From an uncultured Erysipelotrichaceae bacterium (lineage in GTDB: Bacteria; Bacillota_I; Bacilli_A; Erysipelotrichales; Erysipelotrichaceae), in assembly GCA_902766005.1 (NCBI GenBank), contig CACXCB010000081.1:1-64000 (forward strand): a DNA stretch of 64,000 bases, written 5' to 3'. Positions 23,490-32,653 of this stretch are shown here, one piece after another. The translations under genes and the position numbers were made by a program. The first letter of the stretch is position 1; the number at the start of each line of letters is the position of its first letter. A model generated the notes under the pieces. It was not told the DNA's origin, ran no database searches, and saw only the letters and a list, made by a program, of their open reading frames with translations.

Positions 23490-24503
23490 TCAGATATCTT
23501 CTTTTTGTATCATTTCCCCGCGTATGTCTCTTTCCATATTGAACTTGATCCGGTCTATATCATCATAGACGCTGAATAAATAATACAGTTTCGTAACAGC
23601 CGCCTCGCTTGTCATATCCCTGCCTGATACAGCCCCTGCTTTGCGCAATATGCTGCCGGCTTCATATGTACTCATGTCCACAGTACTTTGCGGACATTGC
23701 GAACATACGGTTATGACCACGTTGTTCCTCCTCGCTTTTTGAAGAATCGGTAAAAGCCCCTTTTCAGGGATATTGCCCGATCCGAATGCCTCGATGACAA
23801 TTCCTTTCATCTTTTCCGATATTAATGCATCAAACAGTTCAAAAGGTATGCCGGGAAAAACTTTGATGACACCGATCGGCACATCCTCAAACAGCCTGCA
23901 TTCAAAATGGTCTGCCCTGTGTTTTAAAAAAGCATTTTCGTTATACTGGATGGAAATGCCAGCAGTAGCAAGAGGCGGATAATTTGGGGAAACAAAAGCC
24001 TGCATGCCATCGGCAGAATACTTCATTGTCCTGTTTCCCCGTAATAGCAACCCGCCAAAATAGATGCATACCTCTTTGACTTTTTGTGTACCGGCAATGA
24101 TCATTGAGGTGATCAGGTTGTCCCTGCCGTCACTTCGCGTTTCACAAAGCGGTATCTGTGAGCCGGTCAGAATCACCGGCTTGTTCAAGCCCTTCAACAT
24201 AAAAGACAAAGCAGATGCAGTATATGCCATTGTATCAGTGCCGTGCAGGATGACAAAACCATCGTAAATATGGTAGTTTTCTGCAATCAGGGATCCGATC
24301 GCATTCCATTCAGAAACAGAAATCTGACTCGAATCCAGCAGTGGATCTGTTTCCATAAAATCCCATTCAGGCATTCCCAAAGCCTTCAATGAATCCATAT
24401 GAAAGACAGCTTTTTTAAAATATGCTCCATCCGGCTTATATCCGTCTGCTGTCTTTGTCATGCCGATTGTACCACCGGTATGCATGATTAATATTTTGCT
24501 CAT
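23490..24503 (-). CDS. ansA: type I L-asparaginase
   Basis: The 337-residue cytoplasmic asparaginase hydrolyses Asn to Asp and ammonia. Both catalytic Thr motifs are present: MHTGGTIGMT at the N-terminus and ILHGTDTMAYTASAL. TGSQIPLCETRSDGRDNL is characteristic of AnsA. There is no signal peptide. The start at 24503 follows GGAGGTGG; the upstream in-frame Met has no ribosome site. It lies directly upstream of lysC, so the aspartate formed could feed aspartokinase. Confidence 0.93.
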   Translation of the reverse strand: MSKILIMHTGGTIGMTKTADGYKPDGAYFKKAVFHMDSLKALGMPEWDFMETDPLLDSSQISVSEWNAIGSLIAENYHIYDGFVILHGTDTMAYTASALSFMLKGLNKPVILTGSQIPLCETRSDGRDNLITSMIIAGTQKVKEVCIYFGGLLLRGNRTMKYSADGMQAFVSPNYPPLATAGISIQYNENAFLKHRADHFECRLFEDVPIGVIKVFPGIPFELFDALISEKMKGIVIEAFGSGNIPEKGLLPILQKARRNNVVITVCSQCPQSTVDMSTYEAGSILRKAGAVSGRDMTSEAAVTKLYYLFSVYDDIDRIKFNMERDIRGEMIQKEDI

Positions 24504-24528
24504 CGGACCACCTCCGTATTCTGTCAAA

Positions 24529-24555
24529 AAAGACAAAGCTTTCGGCTTTGTCTTT
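24529..24555 (-). terminator. terminator of tdh-kbl
   Basis: AAAGACAAAGC (24529-24539) pairs with GCTTTGTCTTT (24545-24555) over a 5-nt loop. The arm reaches into the kbl stop codon, so it is tightly placed. Confidence 0.8.
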
Positions 24556-25756
24556 ACATGCCTTCTTTTTCCATTTCGTCTCTGACTTCAACAAAACATT
24601 TTACCGCAAAATCGAGATCTTCTTTTGTATGGGAAGCACAAACCTGCGTACGGATTCTGGCTTTGCCTTTTGGAACGACCGGATAGGAGAAAGCAACAAC
24701 ATAAACGCCCTTTTCTACCATTCTTCTGGCAAATTCAGCTGTTTTCACTTCGTCATACAGCATGACCGGCACACAAGGATGCGTTCCCGGAATCACATCA
24801 AATCCATTATCGACAAGTGCTTTTCGATAGCCGACCGTAATCTCTTCCAGATGGTCTCTGAGCTCCGTGCTTTCTTCCAGCATGTCCAGCAGTTCAATAG
24901 AAGCACCGGCAATGGCAGGAGCAAGAGAATTCGAGAATAAATACGGTCTGCTTCTTTGTCTCAATAAGTCAATAATCTCTTTTCTTCCCGAAGTATAGCC
25001 GCCGCTGGCTCCACCCAAGGCCTTTCCCAGTGTTCCGGTAATGATATCGACTCTTCCCTCTACACCATTATATTCCGGTGTTCCGCGTCCTTTTTTGCCG
25101 ACAAACCCAACCGCATGGGAATCATCAACCATGACCAGGGCATTATACCGATCCGCCAAATCACAAATGCCTTTCAGATTGCAGATAATGCCATCCATGG
25201 AGAAAACACCATCTGTTGCGATCAATTTGATCCTTGCCCCTTCTTCATCCGCCTGTTTCAGTTTTTCTTCAAGATCTGCCATGTCATTGTTCTTGTATCT
25301 GTATCTCTTTGCCTTGCAAAGACGTATGCCGTCAATGATGGAAGCATGATTCAGCTCATCACTGATCACTGCATCCTCTTTGCCAAGCAGTGTTTCAAAC
25401 AGGCCGCCGTTAGCGTCAAAGCATGATGAATAGAGAATCGTATCATCCGTTTTAAGGAAGGCGGAAATCTTCTGCTCCAGCTTCTTATGAATATCCTGTG
25501 TTCCGCAGATAAAGCGCACGGAAGCTACACCGTATCCTCTTTCATCATATGTTCTTTTTGCGGCTTCAATCAATCTTGGATTATCACCCAGGCCAAGATA
25601 GTTGTTTGCACACATGCATAGCATGTCTCTTCCGTCTGCAAGTTTTACATGTGCCCCTTGTGCAGAGACAATCGGCAATTCACCCTTAAACAAACCTGCT
25701 TCCTTGATCGATGCAACTTCCTGTGCATAATTCTGTAGTATTTCCTTCTTGTTCAT
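24554..25756 (-). CDS. kbl: glycine C-acetyltransferase (2-amino-3-ketobutyrate CoA ligase)
   Basis: This 400-residue PLP enzyme of the alpha-oxoamine synthase family converts 2-amino-3-ketobutyrate and CoA to glycine and acetyl-CoA. The PLP lysine lies in [35 protein letters not shown] and the N-terminal [10 protein letters not shown] are diagnostic. It starts 2 nt after tdh stops, forming the classical threonine degradation pair. The order here is tdh then kbl. Confidence 0.96.
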   Translation of the reverse strand: MNKKEILQNYAQEVASIKEAGLFKGELPIVSAQGAHVKLADGRDMLCMCANNYLGLGDNPRLIEAAKRTYDERGYGVASVRFICGTQDIHKKLEQKISAFLKTDDTILYSSCFDANGGLFETLLGKEDAVISDELNHASIIDGIRLCKAKRYRYKNNDMADLEEKLKQADEEGARIKLIATDGVFSMDGIICNLKGICDLADRYNALVMVDDSHAVGFVGKKGRGTPEYNGVEGRVDIITGTLGKALGGASGGYTSGRKEIIDLLRQRSRPYLFSNSLAPAIAGASIELLDMLEESTELRDHLEEITVGYRKALVDNGFDVIPGTHPCVPVMLYDEVKTAEFARRMVEKGVYVVAFSYPVVPKGKARIRTQVCASHTKEDLDFAVKCFVEVRDEMEKEGM

Positions 25757-25758
25757 CT

Positions 25759-26826
25759 TTATTTCTCCTCATATAAATGCTGCCAATCGAGAATCACCTT
25801 CCCGGACTGCCCGGAAATCATCGCTGCAAAACCCTTTTCATAATCTCTTGCATCAAAGTGATGGGTGATAATCTCAGAGATGTCCAGTCCTGCCTGCAAC
25901 ATCGTAGTCATCTTGTACCATGTATCCCATACTTTTCTTCCATATATGCCTTTCAGATTCAAGCCGTTAAAGATGACAGTCTCAAGATCTACCGTAGCAT
26001 CTGTATCCTGCAATCCAAGCAAAGCGATATTACCTCCATGCTTCATCAGATGAATCATGTCATTCAGGGCTGTCTGTGATCCCGACATTTCCAAACCTAC
26101 ATCAAAACCTTCGCGCATGCCTATTGACGTCATGACATCTGCAAGTTTTTCATGGTTTAAATCAACGACGGTTGTTGCACCGAGTTTTTTAGCCATCTTG
26201 AGACGGTATGGGTTAAAGTCTGTCACAACAACGTTTCTTGCACCTGCAAAGCGCACAATTGCTGCAGCCATGCATCCGATCGGCCCTGCTCCGGCAATTA
26301 ATACATCCTCACCGAGGACATCGAAAGACAGTGCTGTATGGGTTGCATTTCCATACGGATCAAAAATGGCATACATCTCTTCGGGAATATCCGGTGAACA
26401 CGGCCATACGTTGACCCAGGGAATCACAAGATATTCCGCAAAAGCGCCATTGCGGTTCACACCGACACCTTTGGCATTCTTGCAGTTTTCCTTATGCCCT
26501 TCCAAGCAGTTGCGGCATTTGCCACAGGTGATGTGGCCTTCTCCGGAAACCAGATCGCCGACCTTAAAACCTCTTACGCCTGCACCTACCTCAACAATTT
26601 CTCCCACATATTCATGTCCGATGGTTGTCCCGATTTTAATCGTGTTTTGTGCCCATCTGTTCCACTGGTAAATGTGGACATCTGTGCCGCAGATCGCGGT
26701 CTTGTGAATTTTAATTTTTACATCGTTTGTACCGAGTTCGGGAATTGGCACTCTTTTCATCCAAAGACCTTCTTCCGCCTTCTCTTTCACAAGAGCCCAC
26801 ATCATTCCGTCCTGTTGTTGAATCAT
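25759..26826 (-). CDS. tdh: L-threonine 3-dehydrogenase
   Basis: The 355-residue zinc MDR dehydrogenase oxidises threonine to 2-amino-3-ketobutyrate with NAD. The catalytic zinc site is [12 protein letters not shown] and GHEYVGEI, the structural zinc site is [15 protein letters not shown], and the NAD Rossmann motif is [27 protein letters not shown] is typical of Tdh. GGAGG lies 10 nt before the ATG. Its product is used by Kbl encoded next. Confidence 0.96.
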   Translation of the reverse strand: MIQQQDGMMWALVKEKAEEGLWMKRVPIPELGTNDVKIKIHKTAICGTDVHIYQWNRWAQNTIKIGTTIGHEYVGEIVEVGAGVRGFKVGDLVSGEGHITCGKCRNCLEGHKENCKNAKGVGVNRNGAFAEYLVIPWVNVWPCSPDIPEEMYAIFDPYGNATHTALSFDVLGEDVLIAGAGPIGCMAAAIVRFAGARNVVVTDFNPYRLKMAKKLGATTVVDLNHEKLADVMTSIGMREGFDVGLEMSGSQTALNDMIHLMKHGGNIALLGLQDTDATVDLETVIFNGLNLKGIYGRKVWDTWYKMTTMLQAGLDISEIITHHFDARDYEKGFAAMISGQSGKVILDWQHLYEEK

Positions 26827-26900
26827 GTTAAAAAAACCTCCGTAAAATTATATTGTTTTAACAAAATCTCTCTACCAATATATTATAGGACATTCACATA

Positions 26901-26933
26901 AAAAAAGCTTTCCTTTTTTCAGGAAAGCTCTTT
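26901..26933 (-). terminator. terminator of the purine permease gene
   Basis: AGCTTTCC (26906-26913) pairs with GGAAAGCT (26922-26929); on the minus strand the stem is followed by a T run. Confidence 0.8.
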
Positions 26934-28299
26934 ACAGCAATGTGTATTTTAAGATAAACAAGAGTGCAAGGATATACATCAGCCATGACATATCCTTAGT
27001 CTTGCCTGTAAGCACATGCAGAAGCACGTAGAAGATGATACCGAAGGAAATACCTTCCGAAATGGAATAAGCAAATCCCATCATTGCAATACAGATGAAG
27101 CATGGGATAGCTTCTGTCAAATCAGACCAGTCGATATTGACTACCTGCTGCATCATCAGGAATCCTACGACAATCAATGCTGGTGCTGTTGCAAAGGACG
27201 GAATCGTCAGGAACAAAGGTGCAAAAATCAAAGAAGCCAGGAACATGACACCTGTGACTACAGAAACAAGACCTGTTCTTCCGCCTTCGGCGATACCGGA
27301 AGAAGATTCTACGAATGTTGTGATCGTAGAGGTTCCAAGCAATGCACCGCATGTTGTACCGACAGCATCTGCAAGCAAGACACCGCGGATACCCGGCAAT
27401 TTGCCATCTTCATCAAGCATGTCTGCTTTAGCAGCACAGCCGATAACTGTTCCCAATGTATCAAATACATCGACAAACAGGAAAGCAAATACGATAACAA
27501 TGAAATCCAGAATACCTGCGCCGAAATCCAGCTGTCCGATCATATTGACGGATAAATCCGGCAAAGCCACAATGCCTGTCGGCAAAACAGAATAGAAACC
27601 AAGTTCAGGATTGGGCACATACAAGCCGGTAAGCTGGCAGATCATGCCAAGAGCCCAGGTTCCCAGAATACCGAACAGCATATATCCTTTGACGCCTCTG
27701 ATCAGCAGATAAGCAGTGAGGACAACGCCGATCAGTGTCAGCAATACCGTGATACCCTCAGTAAAGAATGTACCGTTGGTTACTGCACCTTTGAAGTTAT
27801 ACAAACCTACAAGTGTAGATGCATCGACAATAATATGTGCATTCTGCAAACCGATAAAAGTAATAAAGAAGCCGATACCTACAGATACTGCTGTCTTTAA
27901 CTGCTTCGGAATGGCATTGAAAATAGCTTCCCTGATATTTGTCAAAGACATGATAATAAAGATGACACCTTCCACAAATACGGCGGTCAATGCAACTTTC
28001 CAGGAATATCCCATCGATCCGCAAACCGTATAGGCAAAGTAGGCATTCAATCCAAGACCTGCAGATAATGCAAACGGTTTATTGGCAAAAGCAGCCATAC
28101 AGAAGCAGGCAATCGCCGAAGCCACGGCAGTTGCAAACAAAACAGATCCCCCTGCATTTTCCAGACCGGGAGCAGCACATAAAATGGCCGGATTCAGAGC
28201 GAGAATGTAGACCATCGTCATAAACGTAGTCAATCCTGCCACTAATTCAGTCTGCAGGTTTGTGCCATTCTCTTTAAACTTAAAAAGTCTTTCTAACAT
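26932..28299 (-). CDS. NCS2-family purine permease (AzgA-like)
   Basis: The 455-residue permease has about 13 membrane spans and the AzgA subfamily features: TELVAGLTTFMTMVYILALNP at the start, GLGLNAYFAYTV, the substrate loop FVDVFDTLGTVIG, and GTSTITTFVESSSGIAEGGRTGL. It probably takes up adenine, guanine or hypoxanthine by proton symport. A clean promoter is adjacent and the leader is too short for a purine riboswitch. Confidence 0.93.
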   Translation of the reverse strand: MLERLFKFKENGTNLQTELVAGLTTFMTMVYILALNPAILCAAPGLENAGGSVLFATAVASAIACFCMAAFANKPFALSAGLGLNAYFAYTVCGSMGYSWKVALTAVFVEGVIFIIMSLTNIREAIFNAIPKQLKTAVSVGIGFFITFIGLQNAHIIVDASTLVGLYNFKGAVTNGTFFTEGITVLLTLIGVVLTAYLLIRGVKGYMLFGILGTWALGMICQLTGLYVPNPELGFYSVLPTGIVALPDLSVNMIGQLDFGAGILDFIVIVFAFLFVDVFDTLGTVIGCAAKADMLDEDGKLPGIRGVLLADAVGTTCGALLGTSTITTFVESSSGIAEGGRTGLVSVVTGVMFLASLIFAPLFLTIPSFATAPALIVVGFLMMQQVVNIDWSDLTEAIPCFICIAMMGFAYSISEGISFGIIFYVLLHVLTGKTKDMSWLMYILALLFILKYTLL

Positions 28300-28322
28300 A
28301 ATTCCCCCTATTAGACGGAGAA

Positions 28323-28351
28323 ATTATAGTCTCTTCATCGGAATTAATCAA
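28323..28351 (-). promoter_or_regulatory. promoter of the purine permease gene
   Basis: TTGATT (28346-28351), a 17-bp spacer and consensus TATAAT (28323-28328), about 16 nt before the expected start of the short leader. Confidence 0.8.
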
Positions 28352-28372
28352 TCATTATCAAAATATAAGCGC

Positions 28373-29281
28373 TTACTTCTTCAAAAATGCAAGAAAGGTC
28401 TTTTTTTGCTCTTTTTCCTGATCGGACTGGATTTTCAGCACCGCATTCATCGCTGATAACAGATCTCTGTCTGCCTCGAAGATGATTTCTTTGTCTATCA
28501 TTCTGATGCTTTCATCCTCTGAAGGTTTCAGACCGATGGATAAAACAATACGATTCCGATACAAAGAGAAAGTATCTGTCACCAGTTTTCCGAGGCTGTC
28601 AGCCATCAGAATATCGGTATTCTGAATGACTTTGATATGCGTCATGGTCTGAAAGGGAATTGTCCTGCTGAGGGTCAGATCATACAGTTTCTTTTCAAAG
28701 CGGTCCATCGCCTCTTTTGCCTCATTTACCGCAATCGTATCTTCCAGAAAACCATTCTTTTCTGCTCTATGACACAGTTCCTGATATTCCTTCTCTTTAA
28801 AAGACTGCAGCCTGCTTTTACCGGCATAAATGTACATGTCAAATTCACGTATGTTTTTGAGGCATTCATCAATGAATGTATCCAGCCTCTTCTCGTGCCT
28901 CAGCAATGAATTTCGACAGATTTCCAGTCTTCTGGCAGCTTCCGTCAGCTTAGCAGAAAAACGGCTGTAGATCATTTTAAATTTGTCATAGGTAAGAGGA
29001 TTTTCATTTCCGAGCAGTTGTTCAAATTCCTTCAGCCCGGAAATCAGTCCCTTCAGAATTCCCTCTGTTTCCTTGATATCGATCGAAGGCACCTGCAGTA
29101 ATGAAGACTCGGAAAAATGAATCATCTTTTTTTGCGCTGCCTGTCCATATTGCATGACCATCATGGTATTGGTGATATCAATCTGTTCAGAGAACTCCTG
29201 CGCCTGTCTCAGATCAGCCTGGCTGAGATTATTTTTCCTTTCCCCCTTATTTTCCAGTTGCAGCTGAATCGTATCTGTCAT
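28373..29281 (-). CDS. TelA/KlaA-family protein (toxic anion resistance family)
   Basis: The 302-residue predicted coiled-coil protein has the TelA pattern of long charged helices, a KLTEAARRLEICRNSLLRHEKRLD middle section, LSRTIPFQTMTHIKVIQNTDI, and a C-terminal ILKIQ motif. It is shorter than typical TelA. Relatives have been linked to tellurite resistance and cell envelope stress, but the biochemistry is unclear. The ATG at 29281 overlaps the stop of the upstream amidotransferase gene (ATGA), so the two are translationally coupled. Confidence 0.7.
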   Translation of the reverse strand: MTDTIQLQLENKGERKNNLSQADLRQAQEFSEQIDITNTMMVMQYGQAAQKKMIHFSESSLLQVPSIDIKETEGILKGLISGLKEFEQLLGNENPLTYDKFKMIYSRFSAKLTEAARRLEICRNSLLRHEKRLDTFIDECLKNIREFDMYIYAGKSRLQSFKEKEYQELCHRAEKNGFLEDTIAVNEAKEAMDRFEKKLYDLTLSRTIPFQTMTHIKVIQNTDILMADSLGKLVTDTFSLYRNRIVLSIGLKPSEDESIRMIDKEIIFEADRDLLSAMNAVLKIQSDQEKEQKKTFLAFLKK

Positions 29282-29997
29282 TTCCCGCAAGCCTCAACAA
29301 AGGATTCAAACAGCTTCAGCATGGGCTTCTCAGGCAGAACAATAAAGTTTTCGGGATGCCATTGAACAGCTACCATGTAAGGATAATCCTTTCCTTCTAC
29401 CGCTTCTATCGTTCCATCCGGTGCCTTGGCAACAACCTGCAAACCCTCTCCGACATCCTTTAAAGCCTGATGGTGGAAGCTGTTGACATATAGTTCTTTA
29501 CCGAATATCTGATGAAGCAATGAATTCTCCTCTATTTCCACTTTATGAGATATGCCGGGTCTTCCCTGTTCCTTCTGCACATGTTTGAATGTATTTTCAG
29601 ACTGCAGGGAAAGATCCTGCCAAAGACTTCCGCCCATGGCAACATTCAGGATCTGCAAACCTCTGCAGATTCCCAATACAGGTTTCTTCTGTTCTCTGAT
29701 CAGACGAATCATCTCCAGCTCAAACCGGTCAAACGGTAAATTGGTATCCCCGATCAACGGATGGGGATTCTCATTAAAACAGATCGGATTGACATCAATT
29801 CCTCCCGGAATCAGAAAGCCATCGCATTCATCTGTGTATTCTTTTAGTAATTCCTTGTCATTTGTGACAGGTATGATGACAGGCAACCCTCCTGCATCAA
29901 TCAGGGACTGGATATAATCCCCGCCGATGGAATGGGTCAGAAGAAGTGCATGGTCATTAACGGCCGGATGGGCCAGTACGCCTATTTTTGGTCTCAT
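29278..29997 (-). CDS. peptidase C26 / gamma-glutamyl-GABA hydrolase-like amidotransferase
   Basis: This 239-residue class I glutamine amidotransferase-like hydrolase has nucleophile Cys in VLGICRGLQILNVAMGG, oxyanion region GFLIPGGIDVNP, and the His/Glu dyad in AVQWHPENF. Relatives (PuuD) cleave gamma-glutamyl-GABA or other gamma-glutamyl amides. ATG 29997 is chosen because AGGAG lies 8 nt upstream. No putrescine pathway genes are nearby, so the substrate is open. Confidence 0.85.
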   Translation of the reverse strand: MRPKIGVLAHPAVNDHALLLTHSIGGDYIQSLIDAGGLPVIIPVTNDKELLKEYTDECDGFLIPGGIDVNPICFNENPHPLIGDTNLPFDRFELEMIRLIREQKKPVLGICRGLQILNVAMGGSLWQDLSLQSENTFKHVQKEQGRPGISHKVEIEENSLLHQIFGKELYVNSFHHQALKDVGEGLQVVAKAPDGTIEAVEGKDYPYMVAVQWHPENFIVLPEKPMLKLFESFVEACGK

Positions 29998-30075
29998 TTT
30001 TTTACTCCTGCTATGCATATTATTATACGCTAAACCAAAGACAATGGTATGATTATGATGTGAGGGAAAAAGAAC

Positions 30076-30939
30076 ATGTTAAAAAAATACCGCTATGACG
30101 GAAGTGAAAAATTCCATAGTAAAAAAACTTCCACAAAGGAAACATCCCTGTGCAAAGACAGGAAAAAAGCAGAGAAGAAAATGGCTGAAAACAATGCGGA
30201 AATCGATCTGCTCCAACAGAAGCTCTATGCCGAAAAGAAAGAGGGACTGATCGTCCTATTCCAGGCAATGGATGCTGCAGGAAAAGACGGAACCATTACC
30301 CATGTACTGCAGTGCCTGTCTCCGCATGGCGTATATGAGGCAGCATTCAAAGTACCAAGTGCAACCGAACTTGCCCATGATTATCTCTGGCGCATCCATG
30401 AAAAAGTTCCTGCAAAAGGTGAAATTGCCATCTTTAACCGTTCCCAGTATGAAGATGTTCTGATCGGCAAAGTCAAGGAACTCTATAAAGGACAGGCACA
30501 CAGTGACAGAATCGATCTCGACAAGGTGATTGATTACCGCTATGAAGACATCCGCTATTTTGAGGAATACTTATACAGAAACAATATTCGGACAATCAAG
30601 ATCTTCCTGAATGTGTCCAAAAAGGAGCAGGCAAAGCGTTTCCTCTCCCGCATTGAAGAGCCGGAAAAGAACTGGAAATTTTCCGCATCCGATGTTGAAG
30701 AAAGAGAATACTGGGATGCCTATCAGGATGCTTTTGAAGATGCGATCAATCACACTGCCACAAAGCATTCCCCATGGTATGTCGTTCCTGCCGACCACAA
30801 ATGGTACATGCGCTATGTTGTTTCGGAAATCATCCTGGATACATTAAAAGACATGGACCCGAAATACCCTGTTGTTACTGAAGAAAGAATGGCACAGTTT
30901 CATTCCCTGAAAGAACAGCTTCAGGAAGAGAGCAAATAA
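30076..30939 (+). CDS. ppk2: polyphosphate kinase 2 family protein
   Basis: The 287-residue PPK2 has Walker A-like FQAMDAAGKDGTI, lid/arginine regions FNRSQYEDVLIGKV and FLNVSKKEQAKRFLSRIEEPEKNWKFS, and SPWYVVPADHKWYMRY. The family transfers phosphate between polyphosphate and nucleotides (NMP or NDP). It is followed after 1 nt by a NUDIX gene, forming a small nucleotide-phosphate operon. Confidence 0.92.
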   Translation: MLKKYRYDGSEKFHSKKTSTKETSLCKDRKKAEKKMAENNAEIDLLQQKLYAEKKEGLIVLFQAMDAAGKDGTITHVLQCLSPHGVYEAAFKVPSATELAHDYLWRIHEKVPAKGEIAIFNRSQYEDVLIGKVKELYKGQAHSDRIDLDKVIDYRYEDIRYFEEYLYRNNIRTIKIFLNVSKKEQAKRFLSRIEEPEKNWKFSASDVEEREYWDAYQDAFEDAINHTATKHSPWYVVPADHKWYMRYVVSEIILDTLKDMDPKYPVVTEERMAQFHSLKEQLQEESK

Positions 30940-30940
30940 T

Positions 30941-31471
30941 ATGCAGATGAATTACTGCATGCATTGCGGGACAAAACTGATTTTAAAATATCTTGAAAGC
31001 GAAGAAAAGGATATTCCTTTCTGCCCTTCCTGCAATGATTTCCGCTTTCCGGTTTTCAATACCGCCGTCTCCACCATCATCCATAATGCCGATGATTCCC
31101 GTTATCTTTTAATCAAGCAATATGGCGGTGACGAATATATCCTTTGTGCGGGTTATGTCAACAAAGGCGAAGATGCCGAGGATGCGGTGAAAAGGGAGAT
31201 CAAAGAGGAACTTGGACTTGATGCAGAAAGCATCACCTTCAACCGCAGTCATTATTTTGCACCTTCCAATACATTGATGTTAAATTTTACCGCAACAGTG
31301 ACAGAAGAAAAGGCCCATCCTAACGAGGAAATCGATTCATGGAAATGGTTTGTCAAAGAGGACGTACATAACTACATCCGCAAAAACTCACTTGCCGAAG
31401 CTTTCCTGAAAGGCTATTTCACAAAACAATATATCTTTCCTGTATATCCCGCAAAACCGTATAAACAATAA
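30941..31471 (+). CDS. NUDIX hydrolase with N-terminal zinc ribbon
   Basis: The 176-residue protein starts with a zinc ribbon (CMHCGTKL...CPSCNDF), followed by the NUDIX box GYVNKGEDAEDAVKREIKEE (G-x5-E-x7-REUxEE). The layout resembles NudC-type NADH pyrophosphatases but is shorter and lacks the NudC SQPWPFPxS tail. Hydrolysis of a nucleoside diphosphate derivative is expected. It is coupled to the PPK2 gene. Confidence 0.88.
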   Translation: MQMNYCMHCGTKLILKYLESEEKDIPFCPSCNDFRFPVFNTAVSTIIHNADDSRYLLIKQYGGDEYILCAGYVNKGEDAEDAVKREIKEELGLDAESITFNRSHYFAPSNTLMLNFTATVTEEKAHPNEEIDSWKWFVKEDVHNYIRKNSLAEAFLKGYFTKQYIFPVYPAKPYKQ

Positions 31472-31498
31472 AGAGAAGCTCACGCTTCTCTTTATTCA
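31467..31498. terminator. bidirectional terminator
   Basis: AATAAAGAGAAGC (31467-31479) and GCTTCTCTTTATT (31484-31496) are perfectly complementary around a TCAC loop, between the converging NUDIX and malic enzyme genes. Confidence 0.9.
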
Positions 31499-31499
31499 G

Positions 31500-32651
31500 T
31501 TATTGTTTAGCTATATCCATGACAGCTTTTGCGACAGCCTTAGCAGCTTTCGGATGGAAAACACTCGGAATGACATATTCCTCATTGAGTTCTTCATCAG
31601 AAACAAGCGCAGCTATCGCCCTAGCTGCAGCAATCATCATCTCATCCGTAATTCTGACAACCCTTGCATCAAGTGCACCTCTGAAGATGCCCGGGAAGAC
31701 AAGAACGTTGTTGATCTGGTTCGGAAAATCGCTTCTTCCTGTTCCGATGATTCTTGCTCCGCCTTTTTTAGCAAGATCGGGCATGATTTCCGGTGTCGGA
31801 TTAGCCATCGGGAATACGATGGCATCACTTGCCATGGAACGTACCATTTCCTCATCCACAAGACCCGGACCGGATACGCCGATGAATACATCTGCACCCT
31901 TCATTGCATCACGCAATGTGCCTTTGACATGGTTTGGATTTGTAATGGAAGCCAGTTCTTTTTTCGCTGCATTGGAGGCTGTCTCTGGGTCAAGGATCCC
32001 CTTTCTGTCACACACGATAATATCCTTAATACCATATTCCATTAACAGAATGGCAATGGCAGAACCTGCTGCACCTGCACCGCAGATCACCGCACGTACA
32101 TCTTCCGGATCCTTTTTCACAATCTTCAAAGAGTTGATCAAAGCAGCAAGAAGAACAATCGCCGTTCCGTGCTGATCATCATGGAAGACCGGAATATTCA
32201 GTCTTTCCTGCAACTTCTTCTCGATTTCAAAGCATGCAGGTGCAGCGATGTCCTCGAGGTTGATGCCGCCGAATACCGGTGCGATTCTGACAACCGTTTC
32301 AATGATTTCATCGGTATCCTTTGTATCCAGGCAGATCGGAAATGCATCAATGTTCGCAAATGTTTTAAACAGTACGGCTTTTCCTTCCATGACCGGGAGT
32401 CCTGCCAGAGGGCCGATGTCTCCCAAACCAAGAACAGCTGTACCGTTTGTGACGACACCTACGGTATTACCCTTCATCGTATATTTGTAGGCATCTTCCG
32501 GATTTTCGGCAATTTTGCGGCATGGCTCAGCCACACCCGGAGTGTAAGCGGTACTGAGGTCGTCTTTGTTTTCAACCTTCACCTTGGAGGAAACTTCCAG
32601 TTTGCCCTTGTGCTCCTCATGCATTTGTAAAGCCAAAGCGTTGTAATCCAT
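31500..32651 (-). CDS. malic enzyme (oxaloacetate-decarboxylating malate dehydrogenase)
   Basis: The 383-residue short-form malic enzyme converts malate to pyruvate and CO2 with NAD(P). It has STAYTPGVAEPCR at the N-terminus, VGVVTNGTAVLGLGDIGP, metal site NLEDIAAPACFEIE and PVFHDDQHGTAIV, and the Rossmann motif CGAGAAGSAIA. It lies 2 nt after mupG and is probably co-transcribed with it, an unusual pairing. Confidence 0.93.
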   Translation of the reverse strand: MDYNALALQMHEEHKGKLEVSSKVKVENKDDLSTAYTPGVAEPCRKIAENPEDAYKYTMKGNTVGVVTNGTAVLGLGDIGPLAGLPVMEGKAVLFKTFANIDAFPICLDTKDTDEIIETVVRIAPVFGGINLEDIAAPACFEIEKKLQERLNIPVFHDDQHGTAIVLLAALINSLKIVKKDPEDVRAVICGAGAAGSAIAILLMEYGIKDIIVCDRKGILDPETASNAAKKELASITNPNHVKGTLRDAMKGADVFIGVSGPGLVDEEMVRSMASDAIVFPMANPTPEIMPDLAKKGGARIIGTGRSDFPNQINNVLVFPGIFRGALDARVVRITDEMMIAAARAIAALVSDEELNEEYVIPSVFHPKAAKAVAKAVMDIAKQ

Positions 32652-32653
32652 AT

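Noticed and set aside
28300-28372. Purine riboswitch before the NCS2 permease
   Set aside because: The promoter leaves a leader of only about 15-20 nt, too short for the aptamer.
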